Below the pieces are notes generated by a model. The model saw nothing but the letters and a program-made list of their open reading frames with translations, was not told where the DNA came from and did no database searches. The translations under genes and the position numbers were made by a program. 64,000 nt of DNA, taken from Crotophaga sulcirostris. Taxonomy: Eukaryota; Chordata; Aves; Cuculiformes; Crotophagidae. Shown here piece by piece: positions 35,457 to 49,100 of this stretch. Location: the NCBI GenBank assembly GCA_013397455.1, contig VYZB01000036.1, positions 4,102,100 through 4,166,099 of the forward strand. Reading direction: 5' to 3'. Position 1 is the first letter of the stretch. The number at the start of each line of letters is the position of its first letter.

Positions 35457-38419
35457 CATCTCTCCCTCTGCTATAGCGTAATGCCCCGAACAGCTTTGCA
35501 AACAGACAGTTATGCACTTCAGGAAAACCCATGGCAGAAACTTTTGCAAGAGAAGTCCACGTTCCTTCCTTCACCACATGTGCAGTTTGGGAAGTTCTCT
35601 TAGTTTGAGGCGGTGAAGAGCTCTTTCTTTTTTACTTTCTATGACCCAAAAAGGCACTTTTCAGAATTAAAATCAAAATTTTACAAGTCCCCTTAGGAGA
35701 ATCGTATTTAATAACATATGCTTCAGAGTCCAGTGAGATTTGTTTCTCTATCCAAATATTGCTAAATTTTAAACTTCTGCAAACACAAGTAAAGAAGACA
35801 GTTAGAGGGGCACTTTGTGGGATTGTAGTCTATACACGCACATGTAATCATTTCCGATACCTGAAAGGTGAAAAGGTTTATAGGATCTGAGATATTTTTA
35901 CCACGATTCCAAAAATGTAACCTTTTCACTGTTTCTCAGTTTGGTTTGTGTGATATTTTCCCTTTCATAATGAATAAATGTAACAAATGACCTTTAGATT
36001 TAACTTGATTAACTTGATTATTCCTCATTAAAATGTTGTCTGTCACCCTCCATACGGAAAGTATGTAAATTCTCCCAGAGAGTGGGGATGTGCTGTTCAT
36101 GTTGAAACAGATAACATTTATATTATTATTGTGTTGTTTCCAAATTTACCTCTACATCATTTATACAAGAGTTTTTCTTTAGGAATGATATTATAATAAC
36201 AATTTGCTAAACAGTAATTGGGAGTTTCATACTGAAAGTTACCATCACAAGTTTTTGAAGAGGTTATTAAGCTTATTGAAAGCTAAATGAATGCATAAAT
36301 ACAAGTGAAAATATAGCTTTACATTTTACATTTAGTAAATATTATTTCTTATGGAATTCATACATTTTCTTACAACATTGGACCTATGAATAGTTATTGC
36401 ATTGCATTTATACACAGCAACTAATAAACTTGGGGAATTTACCTTTAGTGACAAAAATTCTCATCAGCCCTATATTGTTCCTGAAAACATTTCTAAGTTT
36501 TTAAAATTATTTTTTAATACTTCTAGAAATATTAACCTGGATTTTATTGTTTGATCTACTTCAAGGCATTTTGAAATTAGGAGGTGTCCTTAATACTTTA
36601 ATAGACTAGTAATAAAGGAGGAATATAGTTGCACTTCCAAGTTCAGTGGAAAACCAGTTAAATTTAGTGAGGAATAAGTTTGCTGCTGTCAGAAATACAG
36701 GGATGTCAGCAAAAGACGGCCACCTGTTTTTCTGCTTCTGGAATGAAACTCAGTGAAAGAGAAAATCTTCCTTCAGGCCACAAAGTGACCAGGTAATTAA
36801 AATTTGGTGGTAGTTTCTATACCCAGGTACCTTCAGTAATGCTCTTATTTCTGCACAGCTTGGAATGCTGAATAACTAGGGAACTCACATTCATTTCAGT
36901 GGCTGCTTTGCTGCCCTTCCACCTGTCCTTCCAGATTCTTTGGTCAGAGATGTGGCCCTACAGGTTTCTCCTTAAAGGGCCTGGATCATCTCTTCTCAGA
37001 GCACGCAGCTAACTTCACTGCCTGGAAGTTAGGGTTGCAGTAAACCGTCTTCCATATTTTATGGTGGAATGAATTTCTGTGTCTCTGTGTTGATCATAAA
37101 AGAAATCTGAATGTAAAGATGCCTAGCTCTGTGGGCCTTATCTGTTGATAATATTAGGAGGTGTAAAGGAGGATATAGGAGCATAATTAAGGTTACTGAG
37201 GTTATATATTCACTGTCTTGAAAGTAGATGAGCAATTACTACTTTGTGGTACCAGTTGATTTCACTGGTTCTTTCTCAATGTTCCTTGAAACAGCAGTGA
37301 GGTCATTAGACTGTGTTATTAAAATGTTGATGTAACTTTTGGCAAATATACCTAGTATTGGTAATCAAAATAGAAACAGACATATGTTTAATATGTTAAT
37401 ATGTTTATTCACCAATAGTTAATCTGTGATATTTTTAGTGATGTACGTGCCGAAACATGATTGTGTGTCTTTCATAAGATACTGCAGACTGTTTCAGATT
37501 GTGTTAGTTGTCTGATACATTTTGCTGTCAGTAGATGGTTTATAAAATCTATTGCATGCAAGATGTCACTGATTCAATTATCTTCATGTCTGCTGGCATC
37601 TATATTCATATGACTCTGGCCTTAACCATTGTTTTAAAATAAAATATTAGTGACTGTAATAGCAAAAGTATATTTTGTAAAGCAATAAAATTTTCTTTAC
37701 TTATGTGTTAGTTGCTTTATTTGCTTTTCTTCCCCTGCTCTTTCCATATAGCTTCTTCACTGGCATGAATGATGGAGTATAGATTTTTAAAACAAGATTC
37801 AAACAGACTTTCAAAAAAGACTTTCAAGTAGAACTAAATCAGGAACTCCAGTTGTTTACCAGATGATTCTTTTCTTTGAGACTTAGAGTAGAAAGACCAA
37901 ATTCTTGCTCAACTCTCCCCTATAGCTCCACTATTTTCAGACTACCTGTAAAACAAAATAATTAATTCTTTGTAGGGACACTATAATCAGTGGCAGAGAT
38001 CTTATGTCAGATGACCTCAAACATACATTTCACAGTGGGCAGTATTACCTGGACTATAGTACATTTAGCCCTTCCCCTTTGATGGCTGTTTTCAGCTTTT
38101 CCCTCTCCACATCAGCAATGATCCTGTCTCTGTATAAATCTATGAATGCTTTTGAGAAGAACTGATTGCTATACTTCTGGCAAAAGTCCAGACTAATAAA
38201 AGAAAAGGCTGTACTTGTTCAAAGCAAGTTCATCTAGGTAGTGAGGACCATAAGAGAGGATGCCTAAGGAAAAAATAGCTGGACAAGCACATATGTTATT
38301 TCCCTGAAATGCTTCCCAGCCTTCAGCTATGTTCAAGTCAGAGTAATTCATGAGCCTGATGTGATTTGTCTGTTTACTAACTTTTCAGCTGATCTTTCTT
38401 TCAAGCTCTTGTTCAGTCT
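35457..38419. other. AT-rich unique DNA, no gene recognised
   Basis: Only a small direct repeat (taacttgatt twice, 36000-36020) stands out. No gene or repeat family was recognised. Confidence 0.5.
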
Positions 38420-38820
38420 CTTCTTGAATCTAGGTACATTTCTTGCACTTAGTATAGACTTCGGCACACTGTTCCACTTGCCTGATGCCCATTAATAGAA
38501 CAACAATTTGCTTTTGTTTGTTTTGACTTTGATTCCTTCTAGCTTCATATGATGGCCCATAATTCTTACAGTGGAAGAGACAATGAACTGTTGATCCCTA
38601 TCCACCTTCTCTACAGCACTTCTGATTTTGTAGACATCTATTTCACCCGTGTAAACTACCTCCTGCCCAAGTTGAAGCTTCTCAGCCTGACCCATATTTC
38701 ATACAGAATTGCCTGCTCATACAGGAGCTGAGCATACCTTTGATAATCCTTGTTGCCTGTCTCTGAATCTTTTCCTGTACTAAAATAATATCCCTCAATT
38801 CCTCACTTCCCTATCCATCG
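38420..38820 (-). mobile_element. Ancient CR1/L3-like LINE fragment (antisense)
   Basis: The plus-strand words follow the antisense of old amniote CR1/L3 ORF2 in the right order: a cacactgttccac block, tgatggcccataattcttac, tgattttgtagacatctatt, aagttgaagcttctcagcct, catacaggagctgagcatac, and ttgttgcctgtctctgaatc. This order corresponds to the region after the polymerase palm, read backwards. Divergence is high and all frames are broken. It is an old relic and separate from the CR1 at 39345. Confidence 0.65.
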
Positions 38821-39344
38821 TTTCAGAGTTCTGTTGCCAGTTGTTAATACTATACCCTGTTAATGTTTTCATTACATGGATTTTGCATTATTCAGCCTTG
38901 TTTGATTTGATCAGCCCTGATTTATGTGAGGAAGTGGGTGACAGCAATAAAAATGTGACTGTTTACAATGAGGTAGCAAGTATGTTCACTCTGAAAGTTT
39001 TCCATGGGGTATTTAGTCTCATAGCTGAAAGCGATACTAACAGATAACAAAATGTATTTTCTCATAAGAATTGATGTGTTTGAGTGAAAATTAGTACAGG
39101 AACTTGAATACAAGTTTAAATAAACAGTATATATGATGTAGAGGATGGTGTGGCAGAAGGAAGATCATTGCTAAAGAAGATGGCTTTCTGCTTTTTAGAA
39201 GTGTTTGCTGTTCAAGAAGATCTCAGCTGCTTCAGACAGAAAAAAATGCAGTGATGGTAAATGTTCGGTCTAATAGATGAAAAATTAGAGAAAAAGATGC
39301 ATCTCCTCAAGGAGAAAAAACAGTGTAATGATATTTTGTATTTG

Positions 39345-39885
39345 TTCATAGAATTACAGAACCATAAAATGGCTAGTGCTGGTGGTGATCTCTGGATTTC
39401 ATCTTGTTCAGTCCCCCTGCTCAGCAGAATTCATTATAGCTGGTTGCCCAGGATCATACCCAAACTGCTTCTGAATATCTCAGAGGATGAAGATTCCAAA
39501 ACATCTCTGGGCAACCTATGCTAGTGCTCAATCACCCTCATAGTGAAAAATTGTTTCCTAATATTCAGAGGGAATTTCTGTGTTTCAGTTTCTGCCCATT
39601 ACTTCTGGTCTTGTCACTTGGACACCACTGCCAAGAGCCTAGCTCTGCCTTCTTTTGCCCTCCCTTCAGGTATTTAAATACATTGATAAGATCCTCCTGG
39701 GCCTTCTCTTCGCTAAGCTAAGCAGTTCCCAGCTGCTTCAGCCTTTTCTCATTCAAAAGGTGCTTCAGTCTTTTCACCATCTTCGTGTTCCTTTGTTGGA
39801 CTTATCCAGTATGTCCATGTCTGTCTTGAACTGGGGAGTCCAGAACTCAATACAGTACTCCAGGTGTGGTCTAAAAGACTCGGGA
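39345..39885 (-). mobile_element. CR1 LINE, moderately old, 5'-truncated (antisense)
   Basis: The plus-strand sequence begins with the complement of the terminal repeat (catagaattacagaaccata), followed by the antisense 3' UTR and ORF2 end: tctgggcaacctatgctagt, atagtgaaaaattgtttcct, ttcgctaagctaagcagtt, tcagccttttctcattc, tccagaactcaatacagtac and ccaggtgtggtc. The element is cut off there. Reading frames are broken on the sense strand. The 87-, 67- and 114-codon ORFs on the plus strand across this region are antisense shadows. Confidence 0.85.
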
Positions 39886-42800
39886 GGGCTTTTTGCTACT
39901 GTGGTTTTAGAAGAAGGCTTTGTTTTTAGTTTTCACTCTTTTCTCTATTTGCTCCTCAGAATCCTTCTTGGCCTGCCTATTTCTACTTTTTATATCTAAG
40001 CTGTCAAGATTTATGAGGCTTTTCGTTTTCTTTATTTGTGTACAACAACATTTTGAAAAATATTTTCTAGTTTGTAGCACTATCTTTTACTTTACTGAAT
40101 AGCCATGCTGGCTTTCTTTTTTCCTTTTTCAAATCTTGTTTAGTAGGCAATATGCACTGTTGCTGTTTTTGCTATATGGTATGCTTCAGAAATTTCCATG
40201 GTGCTGGCAAGGGTTTAATTCTCTTATGTCTCCCTTTTATTTTAATTCTAAGACACTTCTTCATTTTTACATAACTTTCTTCTCTGAAGTAGAGCACAAT
40301 CGTAGTACAACTTTTGGTCTTTGTTGTTCCTGTTGTGATATTGAAACGAAATATATTCAGATCAGTTTTACACAGTGGTATTTCTATTACAAGATTTTGT
40401 AAGCTTTGCCCTGTGAGATTTTGAAACACATTCTGCATGTTACTCACTAACACGATTATAACAAACTTCAGTTTCTTCTGTAATTCTTTGGGGAAATAAC
40501 ATGCTAGTTTGAATCCCCTTAGGTTGAAAAGAAAACCAAACTAATACTCCAGAGTATGGATGAACTGTCTAACAATCAAGCTGTTGTATAAAGACATGTA
40601 GCAATTCCCTCTCTGGATGTCTATAAAATGAAAAGAATGATCTTTGTTGCATCCCTTTGTAAAAGAGAACGTGGGACACTCCTTCCAGGAAAGCACAGTG
40701 GACAGGGTGTACCAGGGAAAAAAGATGCCTTTGTGAAGCCCTGACCTAGCTTCTGAAGTGTGAAAGGTAACAGTGTTTCATACACAGCTGTGTGCTCATT
40801 GTTTCCTCCTGGCTTGCTCTAAGTGGCTTTCTGCTCCTTGTACCAGCTACTTCAAATAGCCTTTTAGATAGGTATTTAAACAGCCAACAGCCACTTCAAA
40901 TAGCCATTCCTACCTTTCTCTGCACACTGTAGAGAGAAACACTGAGCTCTGGGTTCTGGATTCTGTAAAGAGGCACAGACACCGGTAAATCAGTAAATTT
41001 TTGTATGTGAGTTTTAAACAGCTAAGTCTTACAGGGCTTGGCTTTTAACTTTAAACTCCTGTTTATCCAAACAGTGTTTGAAGGATATTCTTGTTCCCCA
41101 GGCAAACATAACTTAGCTCCATTAAGAACATTTTAGACAAGCTTTCACATTCAGATGTTTTCACTTATGGAATGTGACTGCTATAACGTTCAAATCAGAA
41201 TGATGACAGTGAGTGTTTGCTACCCTTACCTACCTGAATGTTGTGATATATTTGGCATTGCTAATGGCAACAGTTAAACAGAAAATAGGTTTCTCGGATC
41301 TCAGGAAATCATACTAGGCTGTATAAACTGACTTTCATTTCCTGTCAAAGATTCAGTCAAAATATTTCCGTGAAGTATAGCTCATCAACACACTAAAGTG
41401 CTGCTGCAGTGTACGGTCATCCTATGAAACAGGATCCTTCTGTAGCAATCTGGTTATTTCAGTTTGATTTGGTGACCTGATTGAGACACAGTCCAAAGTC
41501 AAGACTGGTAGGATTAAAATTTAAATATTGATTGTCTTAGGAAAAACCAAAATCTAATTTTGCATGTGCAAAGCTGTTACTGTAACTATAAAACCAACTA
41601 CAAACTTTCCTTTCTCCTAGACAACTGCATTTTTTAATCAAAATGTGAAGTATGAAATTTACCAGAGGAAAAACCTAAAAGCAATAAGACCCTTTTTCCT
41701 ACATCAAGCATTCCTAACTGTGAAATACAGAATTAAAATATGAAAGGAATTCCTGACATTAATGAGTCTGACAGAAAGGGGATGTGATTTAAAAGCTTCT
41801 GAAACATTTTCTCGTTAATAGGTCCCTGAAGTTATTTACTGTAATTTAGTGTACACCAAATTTTGGATAAGGCTATGGCTCAGGGTGGAATCTGCAATAA
41901 AATGTTTAATGACTATTGGATTTCAGGGAGTGCAGCAGAGTAATATCTACTTACTCTCATACTGTGTTTTCCTTCAATGGCTTCATTCAGTCTGATTACT
42001 ACCATAAAAATTCACACCTGTCACTATCTATTTGTGCCTTTGTTTATTGATATCTTTCTCTTTTCCAATCATCTTGTTCTTATATTTTCATCTAAACAAA
42101 AGTTTTTTTGGAAGCAGTTGTTGGATAAAGTGCTCTGAACTGTGAAATAATATTTTATATTTCTTCACTTGGTTTATGCTGAAGCATTTGTTTATTTTGA
42201 ATTCTAGAGCCTTTTTTGCAACATTCTAAAATCTGTAAAAATGCAATTTCATTCAAAATGTATTACTGTGGTTTCAGAGATGAGTACAGAAATTTTTCTA
42301 ATGAACTGAGTACAGATCTTTGCAACTGAGGTAATTCACACTCAGTCTATAAAACAATGTTATCTACACTATTGCATTTTGCACTCTCAGACACTGCAAA
42401 GAGTGAGGGACAGACTCCTCTGCTCTCTTTATGATTAATATTCTGAAGTATTCTCAACTTGTAAACAAAGGAGCGCTTGAAATGGAGAGAAATAGAACAT
42501 AATATTTAGTAAGTATTATCCCTTTAGGAACAGTGAAAATGAACTACAGATAATTCGAAGGAACTGCTCCAAATCATGTGAACTCAGCATCACAATTATG
42601 GCTGGAAATCATACTGCTGTGCCTCTTCAGTGTTCAGTCCAGTGGCTTTTTCTGTCAGGAGTGGTAAATCCCTGCTCTTGCCTCCTGGTTATGAAGCACT
42701 TCATAAGACATCAGAACCCTTTGAAATGACTGCCCAGGGAAGAAGTTGCTCTGCTAATAGAGTTCAGTTTTGGTTCAACAAGGCTAGCCTTTGAATAAGC

Positions 42801-45099
42801 TCAGTCTATATTTGAATCATAATTTTCTGGCTTTACGGTTATTATGCTACCAAAAAGTACATTCTGTTTCAATAGTTGTCTCTTCTAGTACTGTGCTGTT
42901 GCTTTTAATCCTCGCCCTTTGACTTACTGTTAAAGTCTATTCTGCTTCCAGTGGGGAGTACTGCTTTGAGTGAGTTTGTCAGCACAGCACGTGGTCTCGG
43001 GTGCAGGGAGGTCTGAGGAATCCAGGACATCAACAAATCAGTTAGCACAGTGGCTCCACAGACACTATCAGACCATTGAGGCTATACCATTTCAAACAAA
43101 TTTAATGATCTTTATACCCTTAGGTTGTTAATTATTAGAATATTCTGCTTCTTCCTGACTTCTCTCAAATGAGCTGTCCTTTATTTAGCTTGCTTTATTG
43201 TAACTTGAACCAGCAAAATTCTCTGTCAGCTGCCACAGTTGCTTGATAGCACCTAGAATACAGTTCTTGATAAACTCTAGAAAAGCTCGAGAGAACAGCA
43301 ACTGTGACACCTAAGTTCACAAATCGGGAATATGGTGTGATGTCATTCACAGAGAGACAGATCTACTGTGGTGTGGTCTGGTCTTCCTTACTGGCTAGCT
43401 CTGGGCAGTTTCCTACTCAGCCATTTACCTAAGTACTCTCAAGAGTCTCCAGAGAATAACTAGTTTTCTCTAGGCTGAAATCCTTTCAAGGAACTGAAGC
43501 CACCCAAACATATCTCTGAATATTAATTGAATATTCATACTGCTGACCTGATTCTTGATGTTGAGCATTTCCTACCAAAGAGATCCCTTCTGTATCAATA
43601 TAATGAATTCTTTCTGCAACTGTGTTTACTGTTTTCAAGAGCAATGGACTATGAAAGAAAGTGGAAGACAGAATTTCTCAATAGTTGGTCTGTGGCTGAA
43701 ATTTATTTATGCAGAAGAAAGATATGTCTGTGAATATCCTGCTTTTTAGTGTTCTCTTGAATTCCTTGAAGTACAAAGTCATACAACGCCCCTTAGAAAT
43801 TAACATAAAAATACAAAATAACTGTGTAGTATGCAAAGTAAAAGAGGTTGGGCACAGTTTTAAATATAAATTAAGAACTGCGAACTAATCTGATTCAGTA
43901 ATACAAATTTTATGATTATGCAAGTGTGAAATAGATGTTGCAAATTAGCCAAATGTGGGAAATTGAACGTGATGAAATTGCATGTTTACCAGTCAAATCT
44001 CTCAAATTTATTTTCAGTACCACTGTGGTATTTCCTTCATGGTAACAATGTAAGTGGGTTACCAAGTTCTGTGATCAGTATGTAATAAGCATGTGTGTTC
44101 TTATAAGAATAAATTAAAATTTAGCTGCAAAATAGCTGGAATTTAATAATCCAATCATCGAAACCTTGTACAGAACATGCAGGAAAAGTGGCTGACAAGA
44201 AGAGAGATTATTTTGTCTGCAGAAAGGAATGAAACACGTAGCCAAGCTACTACCATCAAGACAGCTTTAAGCACAGTGAAAGATACGAGAAAGGTATAAT
44301 CAGAGAAAAGAACTATAATTTTCCAGAACAAGATGGGGAGATTGAGAAAGAACTATTTAACAAGACAAAGGAGCACTCCATTTCAGTGCCTGGCATACAC
44401 ATTCATGCACAGACATTACCTCCTTGGGAAAAAGCTCTTCCTGGGAGGTTGCTCCTGGTGGGTGGGGAAGGGAAGGAACTATCCTGTGACAGAGAAGGTG
44501 TGCAGACCTTGTACCACCATGTAGCAGGATGGTCAATGTCCACATTCTGGGGAGAACCTTCATTGCTTGCCTCCTCACTCCTTTCTGCATTTCTTTCCCT
44601 CCGAAACAGGAAGATGCTCCCAATATGTCAGCACAAGGTCTCATTTTCTCCTTCTTTGGCAGACCATCTGATCCTTCCCTACACTACTAAGCTATAACCA
44701 ATGCTGCAGAGGCTCCTGACCCCCAAAATATTGTGCCTGACCCATCTTCCTACTGCCCACCTACTCACTCACATTTTCTCTCTGGCATCTTCCATGCTGC
44801 CTGCAGAGGTGGGCTGCTGCACTCTTTGCTTCCCTCAGTGTGGAGTTATGTATAGATGGTGATTTTAAGGAAGTCAGTATGATTATGTAGAAATCTCTTC
44901 CAGATTCTTCTTCAGAGCCCTCTAAATGTACCATTAAATTTACTAAGCGCCAGGCTGTGGTGAGATGTTTTGTTCGATTCGTTCTGATTTTTTTCTCTTT
45001 AACAGGACTAACAAGGGGATTAAGACTGTCTTGCGTGTTTTAGACCATAAAGGAACAGAAGCGTACACATGATGACAGACCTTTAAGAACAAGCTGGAG
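39886..45099. other. AT-rich unique DNA, no gene recognised
   Basis: This is over 5 kb without a nameable element. The stretch at 44340-44830 is somewhat GC-richer, with ORFs on both strands (44357-44644 minus, 44386-44697 plus) that overlap one another and show no motif. Confidence 0.5.
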
Positions 45100-46103
45100 C
45101 AAAGAATCATAGAACCACCTGGTTGGAAAAGACCTTTGAGATCATCGAGTCCACCCGTACCTGTCCTCTGCTAAACCATGTACCCCAGAAACTCATCTAC
45201 CCGTCTTTTAAACACCTCCAGGGATGGTGACTCAACCACCTCTGTGGGCAACCTGTTCCAGTCCCTGACCACCCTTTCAGTGAAAAAATTTTTCCTGATG
45301 TCCAGTCTGAACCTCCCCTGGTGCAACTTGCAACCATTTCCCCTCATCCTGTCACCTGTCACTTGGGAGAAGAGACCAACATTCACCTCGTCACAACCTC
45401 CTCTCAGGTAGATGTAGGCAGTGATGAGGTCTCCCCTCAGCCTCCTCTTCACTAAGCTAAACAACCCCAACTCCCTCAGCTGCTCCTAGTAAGACTTGTT
45501 CTCCAGCTCCTTCACCAGCCTCGCTGCCCTTCTCTGGACACGCTCCAGCACCTCAGTGTCCTTCTTGTAGTGAGGGGCCCAGAACTGCACACAGGACTTG
45601 AAGTGCAGCCTCACCAGTGCTGAGTACAGGGGCACAATCACTCCCCTGCTCCTGCTGGCCACACTGTTTCTGATACAGGCCAAGATGCCACTGGTTTTCT
45701 TGGCCACCTGGGCACCCTGCTGGCTCATATTCAGTCGGCTGTCAGCCAACACCCCCAGGTCCTTCTCTAGCAGGCAGTTCTCTAGCCAATCTTCCCCAAA
45801 CCTGTAACGCTGCCTGGGGTTGTTGTGTCCCAAGTGCAGGACTCGGCACTTGGTCTTGTTAAACCTCATTCCATTGGTTTCAGCCCATCGATCCAGCCTG
45901 TCCAGATCCCTCTGAAGAGCCTCCCTTCCTTCAAGCAGGTCGACACTACCACACAGCTTAGTGTCATCCACAAACTTACTAACGGTGCACTCAATCCCCT
46001 TGTCCAGATCATTGATAAAGATATTCAACAGGACTGGCCCCAGCATTAAGCCCTGGGAAACACCATTTGTGACCGGCCTCCAACTGGATTTAGCTCCATT
46101 TAA
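45100..46103 (-). mobile_element. CR1 LINE, 1-kb 3' part (antisense)
   Basis: This is the longest CR1 body in the window apart from the one at the right edge. It starts (3' end) with the complement of the ATGATTCT repeat, aagaatcatagaaccacctg, and a UTR word (tggaaaagacctttgagatc). It then runs back through the ORF2 end to the reverse-transcriptase palm and is truncated near 46103. Its subfamily differs from the copies at 5785 and 62371 in the 3' UTR. No target-site duplication was found. Confidence 0.95.
45171..46100 (-). pseudogene. CR1 ORF2 reverse-transcriptase C-terminal half, one stop
   Basis: One frame stays open for about 310 codons, broken only by a TAG at 45486-45488 (after NKSY). 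It starts inside the palm: [23 protein letters not shown], then SKFVDDTKL at 45963-45974. The catalytic box reads F-V-D-D instead of the usual F-A-D-D, and both aspartates are kept. It continues with [20 protein letters not shown] (the palm/thumb block), [61 protein letters not shown] and [15 protein letters not shown]. The end is [17 protein letters not shown] and a stop. The endonuclease domain and the front half of the polymerase are missing, so it is inactive. Confidence 0.92.
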
Positions 46104-49100
46104 ATAGAATTTCCAATACTGATCCTGACTACCATAATAGTGATAGAATTACACAGGAGATAATGTTTATGAAAAATATTAATAAAGCAGAGCTCTTTGT
46201 CTTTACGTAGTGGATCATAATATAAATAAGAAGAGCAAAAGATAAGGATGGAAGGTGGGATAAGAAAGTGCCATATAAGAGCTGTTCTGTTAATGGTTTT
46301 AGGTGGGTAAAATTCATTATTTTTTCATGCTGAGTTAGTTTTCAGCTAGCAAAATGCGGTAAATTTTCAGACAGAAGTTCAGTTATAGGGCTTTAAAAGT
46401 GCTCATTTGATAAAGTGGATCCACATTTAATTGTATGGAGCGGTCCTGTAAAAGGTCTTTTTCAAAAGTCAAAGGGGAGGAATGCAGGCTGAAGGGAATG
46501 GAAGCTTGAGTGAAGTCAGTCAAATTACAACAGTTTATGAGCTTGTTGTGCATAATGTCATTCTATGAACATAGATTTCTTTCATCCTATTTAAAAAGCA
46601 GATCATATCTGTGACTGTAAGCTAATGTTTTCTGTTTTGCATTTTGAGTAGGCAAAAAATACCAAAGCGGTGCATTGGCGTCACTTTTGGAATGCGATGA
46701 ATTTTTTGAAATATCTGTCCTGTTTTTTGGTCTGTAACGAAGGATTTCCATGTTCAAACTGCGATCACTGTTTTGCTCTGACAATGTAGTATCTTCTCTC
46801 AAGGTTTGTTACTGTCATTCTTTCTTAATCCTGGTTGGATTGACTGTTACACCGCAGTCCAGTTTGTCAGTCTAATTGTCTGTCAGCACAGCTAGCACTT
46901 CTGTCTTCTTTTTTTCATGTTTGGCAGAAAGAAAAAAGATTTTTGATTAACTGTATTCCAAGTCCCTTATGAATACACATTTTTGTCTTTCCCCTTGTAG
47001 TAACACCAAAGTATTTTCCTATCAAATTACATGCCAAGGAATATCTGATTAAGTCTAGATTCTAGAGAACAAATTCAACACTATTATTAGGCAGTGTGAC
47101 TGTAGAATGCTGTTGTTTTTCACTCCTTTTTCAGGTGTAAAGAGAGATTTTTCCACTTAAATACAGCTAGACATCAAAAAATTATCAGAACAACTTGTTT
47201 AGTGACAATACACTTCAGTATTTATTTAATGTTCTCTGTGTTATAATGAGTTTTACAAACACAATCTTTGGAAGGCCCAGATGAATCAGACCGGTAAAAG
47301 CTGTATTGAATGGATCTATTATAAAAATGAAGCATCCAGTGCTGTGTGCACAGTGCACCACGAATAACTGGCTCGCAAAAAGAACTATTAGGTCTTCCAT
47401 TAGCAAAACTGTTCTCATGCACCCCATTCCTGTCCTTCCATATCTCACTACTTTTGCTTGTTATGTGAATGACTGTGATTGAGGGGGGCAAGCAAGAGGA
47501 TAAGGGTATTATGAAAAGCTTGGGTGATAATAATTTTGAAGAGAAAGTATATTGATTCACTATACTGTGCCATGATCTTATCATACAGAATTAAAAACTG
47601 TCCTAGGACTTACGGATGAGAGGTAGAGGTTAGCTTCTGGTACACCCAGCTCTCTGTTTTCCAGCTGCCCCTTCTAGTCCCCCAACTAGTAATCAACTCC
47701 AGAATCATTCTACCACTGTTCTACCTGGCCCTTACTCGGTAGTTACCTGCAATATCCTTGAACTGTCAAATGTACAAATAAAACACATTATCTTTCACTG
47801 AAATTTTCTCCTTTATCTCAAATTTAACCTATGCCCACCTCAGGCCTGGACACTTCCTTTCTCATACCCCACATTGAAAGATGCTTTATTCCTTCTGTGA
47901 AACCTTCCTTGCTGCACTATAATCAATCTGTGACCTGCCCGTGTCAGACAGCCATCTATCTGGCTTCCCTAGAGGAGACTGAAAATTTGTTCTCTCCCTC
48001 AGGTTACACACTCTGCTTAACTCATTGACTCTGTATTTATTGCAAGGTCAGAAACAGCAACAACCTGGAAAAGATGGTAACTTGCAGGGAACTCAATATT
48101 CAGCATCTCTACGGATTAAGGAAACGGAGCTCCACAGAAGCCACCTCCTACTTGCCACAGGATACGTGTCTTCCAGAAATGCATGGAAACATTGAAATAT
48201 TCCAAGACTGGTCTGGTAAAATTCTCATTTTGCATAATTCCTTTTTATGAAAGCTTACATCTGCATTTACTGTAGTTGGGTAATGAGTCATCACATAGTG
48301 AAGTGAAGAATGAACCTTCTATCCTTTCTTAATGTGTTTTCAGTAATATTTTGTCTGTCTATTACTGGGCTATCCCTATCTAAACCTCTCTTCATACTTT
48401 TTTCTCTACTAAAGACATTTTATGAAATATATTGGTAAAATGAGTTATGTCTTGTTATGAAAAATGTGGGATATATAGTCTTCCTTCTAGGGACATGAGG
48501 AGTCTTTCCATATGAACACAAAATACAGTTTATATAGGATTTCACAGGGTATATAACTGAAAGTACTGAAGGTGAATAGTATTCTTCACCCATTCTACCC
48601 AGGCCTGTGGTGCTCTCTCATCATTAACTTTAACCTTTCATATTATATTGTAGAACTTGGACATTATTGAAATCACATTTCCGGAATAAGATAGTTCCTT
48701 TTCTGAAGTATCTCTGGAATGTGAGAGATAGCTTCAAGTTTGATCTGAGTTTAAACTGAAAAGTTATCACTAGTAAATATTAGTACCTATATTATCAAAC
48801 ATGAAGTTTTTCAGACTGAAGGTTGCAGATGGAAATCTATGCATACATTAAAACCCTCACTTGTCTGACTTATCTGCTCTTTTAGAGGAAATTATATTGA
48901 GAGTACTCCCTATCATCAGGTTTTTCAGGGTTGCACAAGAAAAGATGGAAATTCTCCCTTGTCTAAATAGGAAATCATACTGCTACATGAACATGTTACT
49001 TTTATCTTTCTGTCACTTTGGGTGCACATTGTCAGACATATCTCCTGCTTAGTACTAATTTTTGGTACCGTGAAATAAGGGAACTGGGTTTTAAACAGTA

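Noticed and set aside
39518..39999. ORFs of 67 and 114 codons on the plus strand
   Set aside because: They lie mostly on the antisense strand of the CR1 at 39345-39885 and carry no independent coding evidence.
45598..46049. Plus-strand ORFs of 69 and 74 codons
   Set aside because: They are antisense shadows of the CR1 ORF2 remnant on the minus strand.
47590..48060. C/T-rich stretch with AATAAA that resembles a gene 3' end or an L2-type repeat
   Set aside because: The similarity is only in composition and scattered words. No ordered match could be established.
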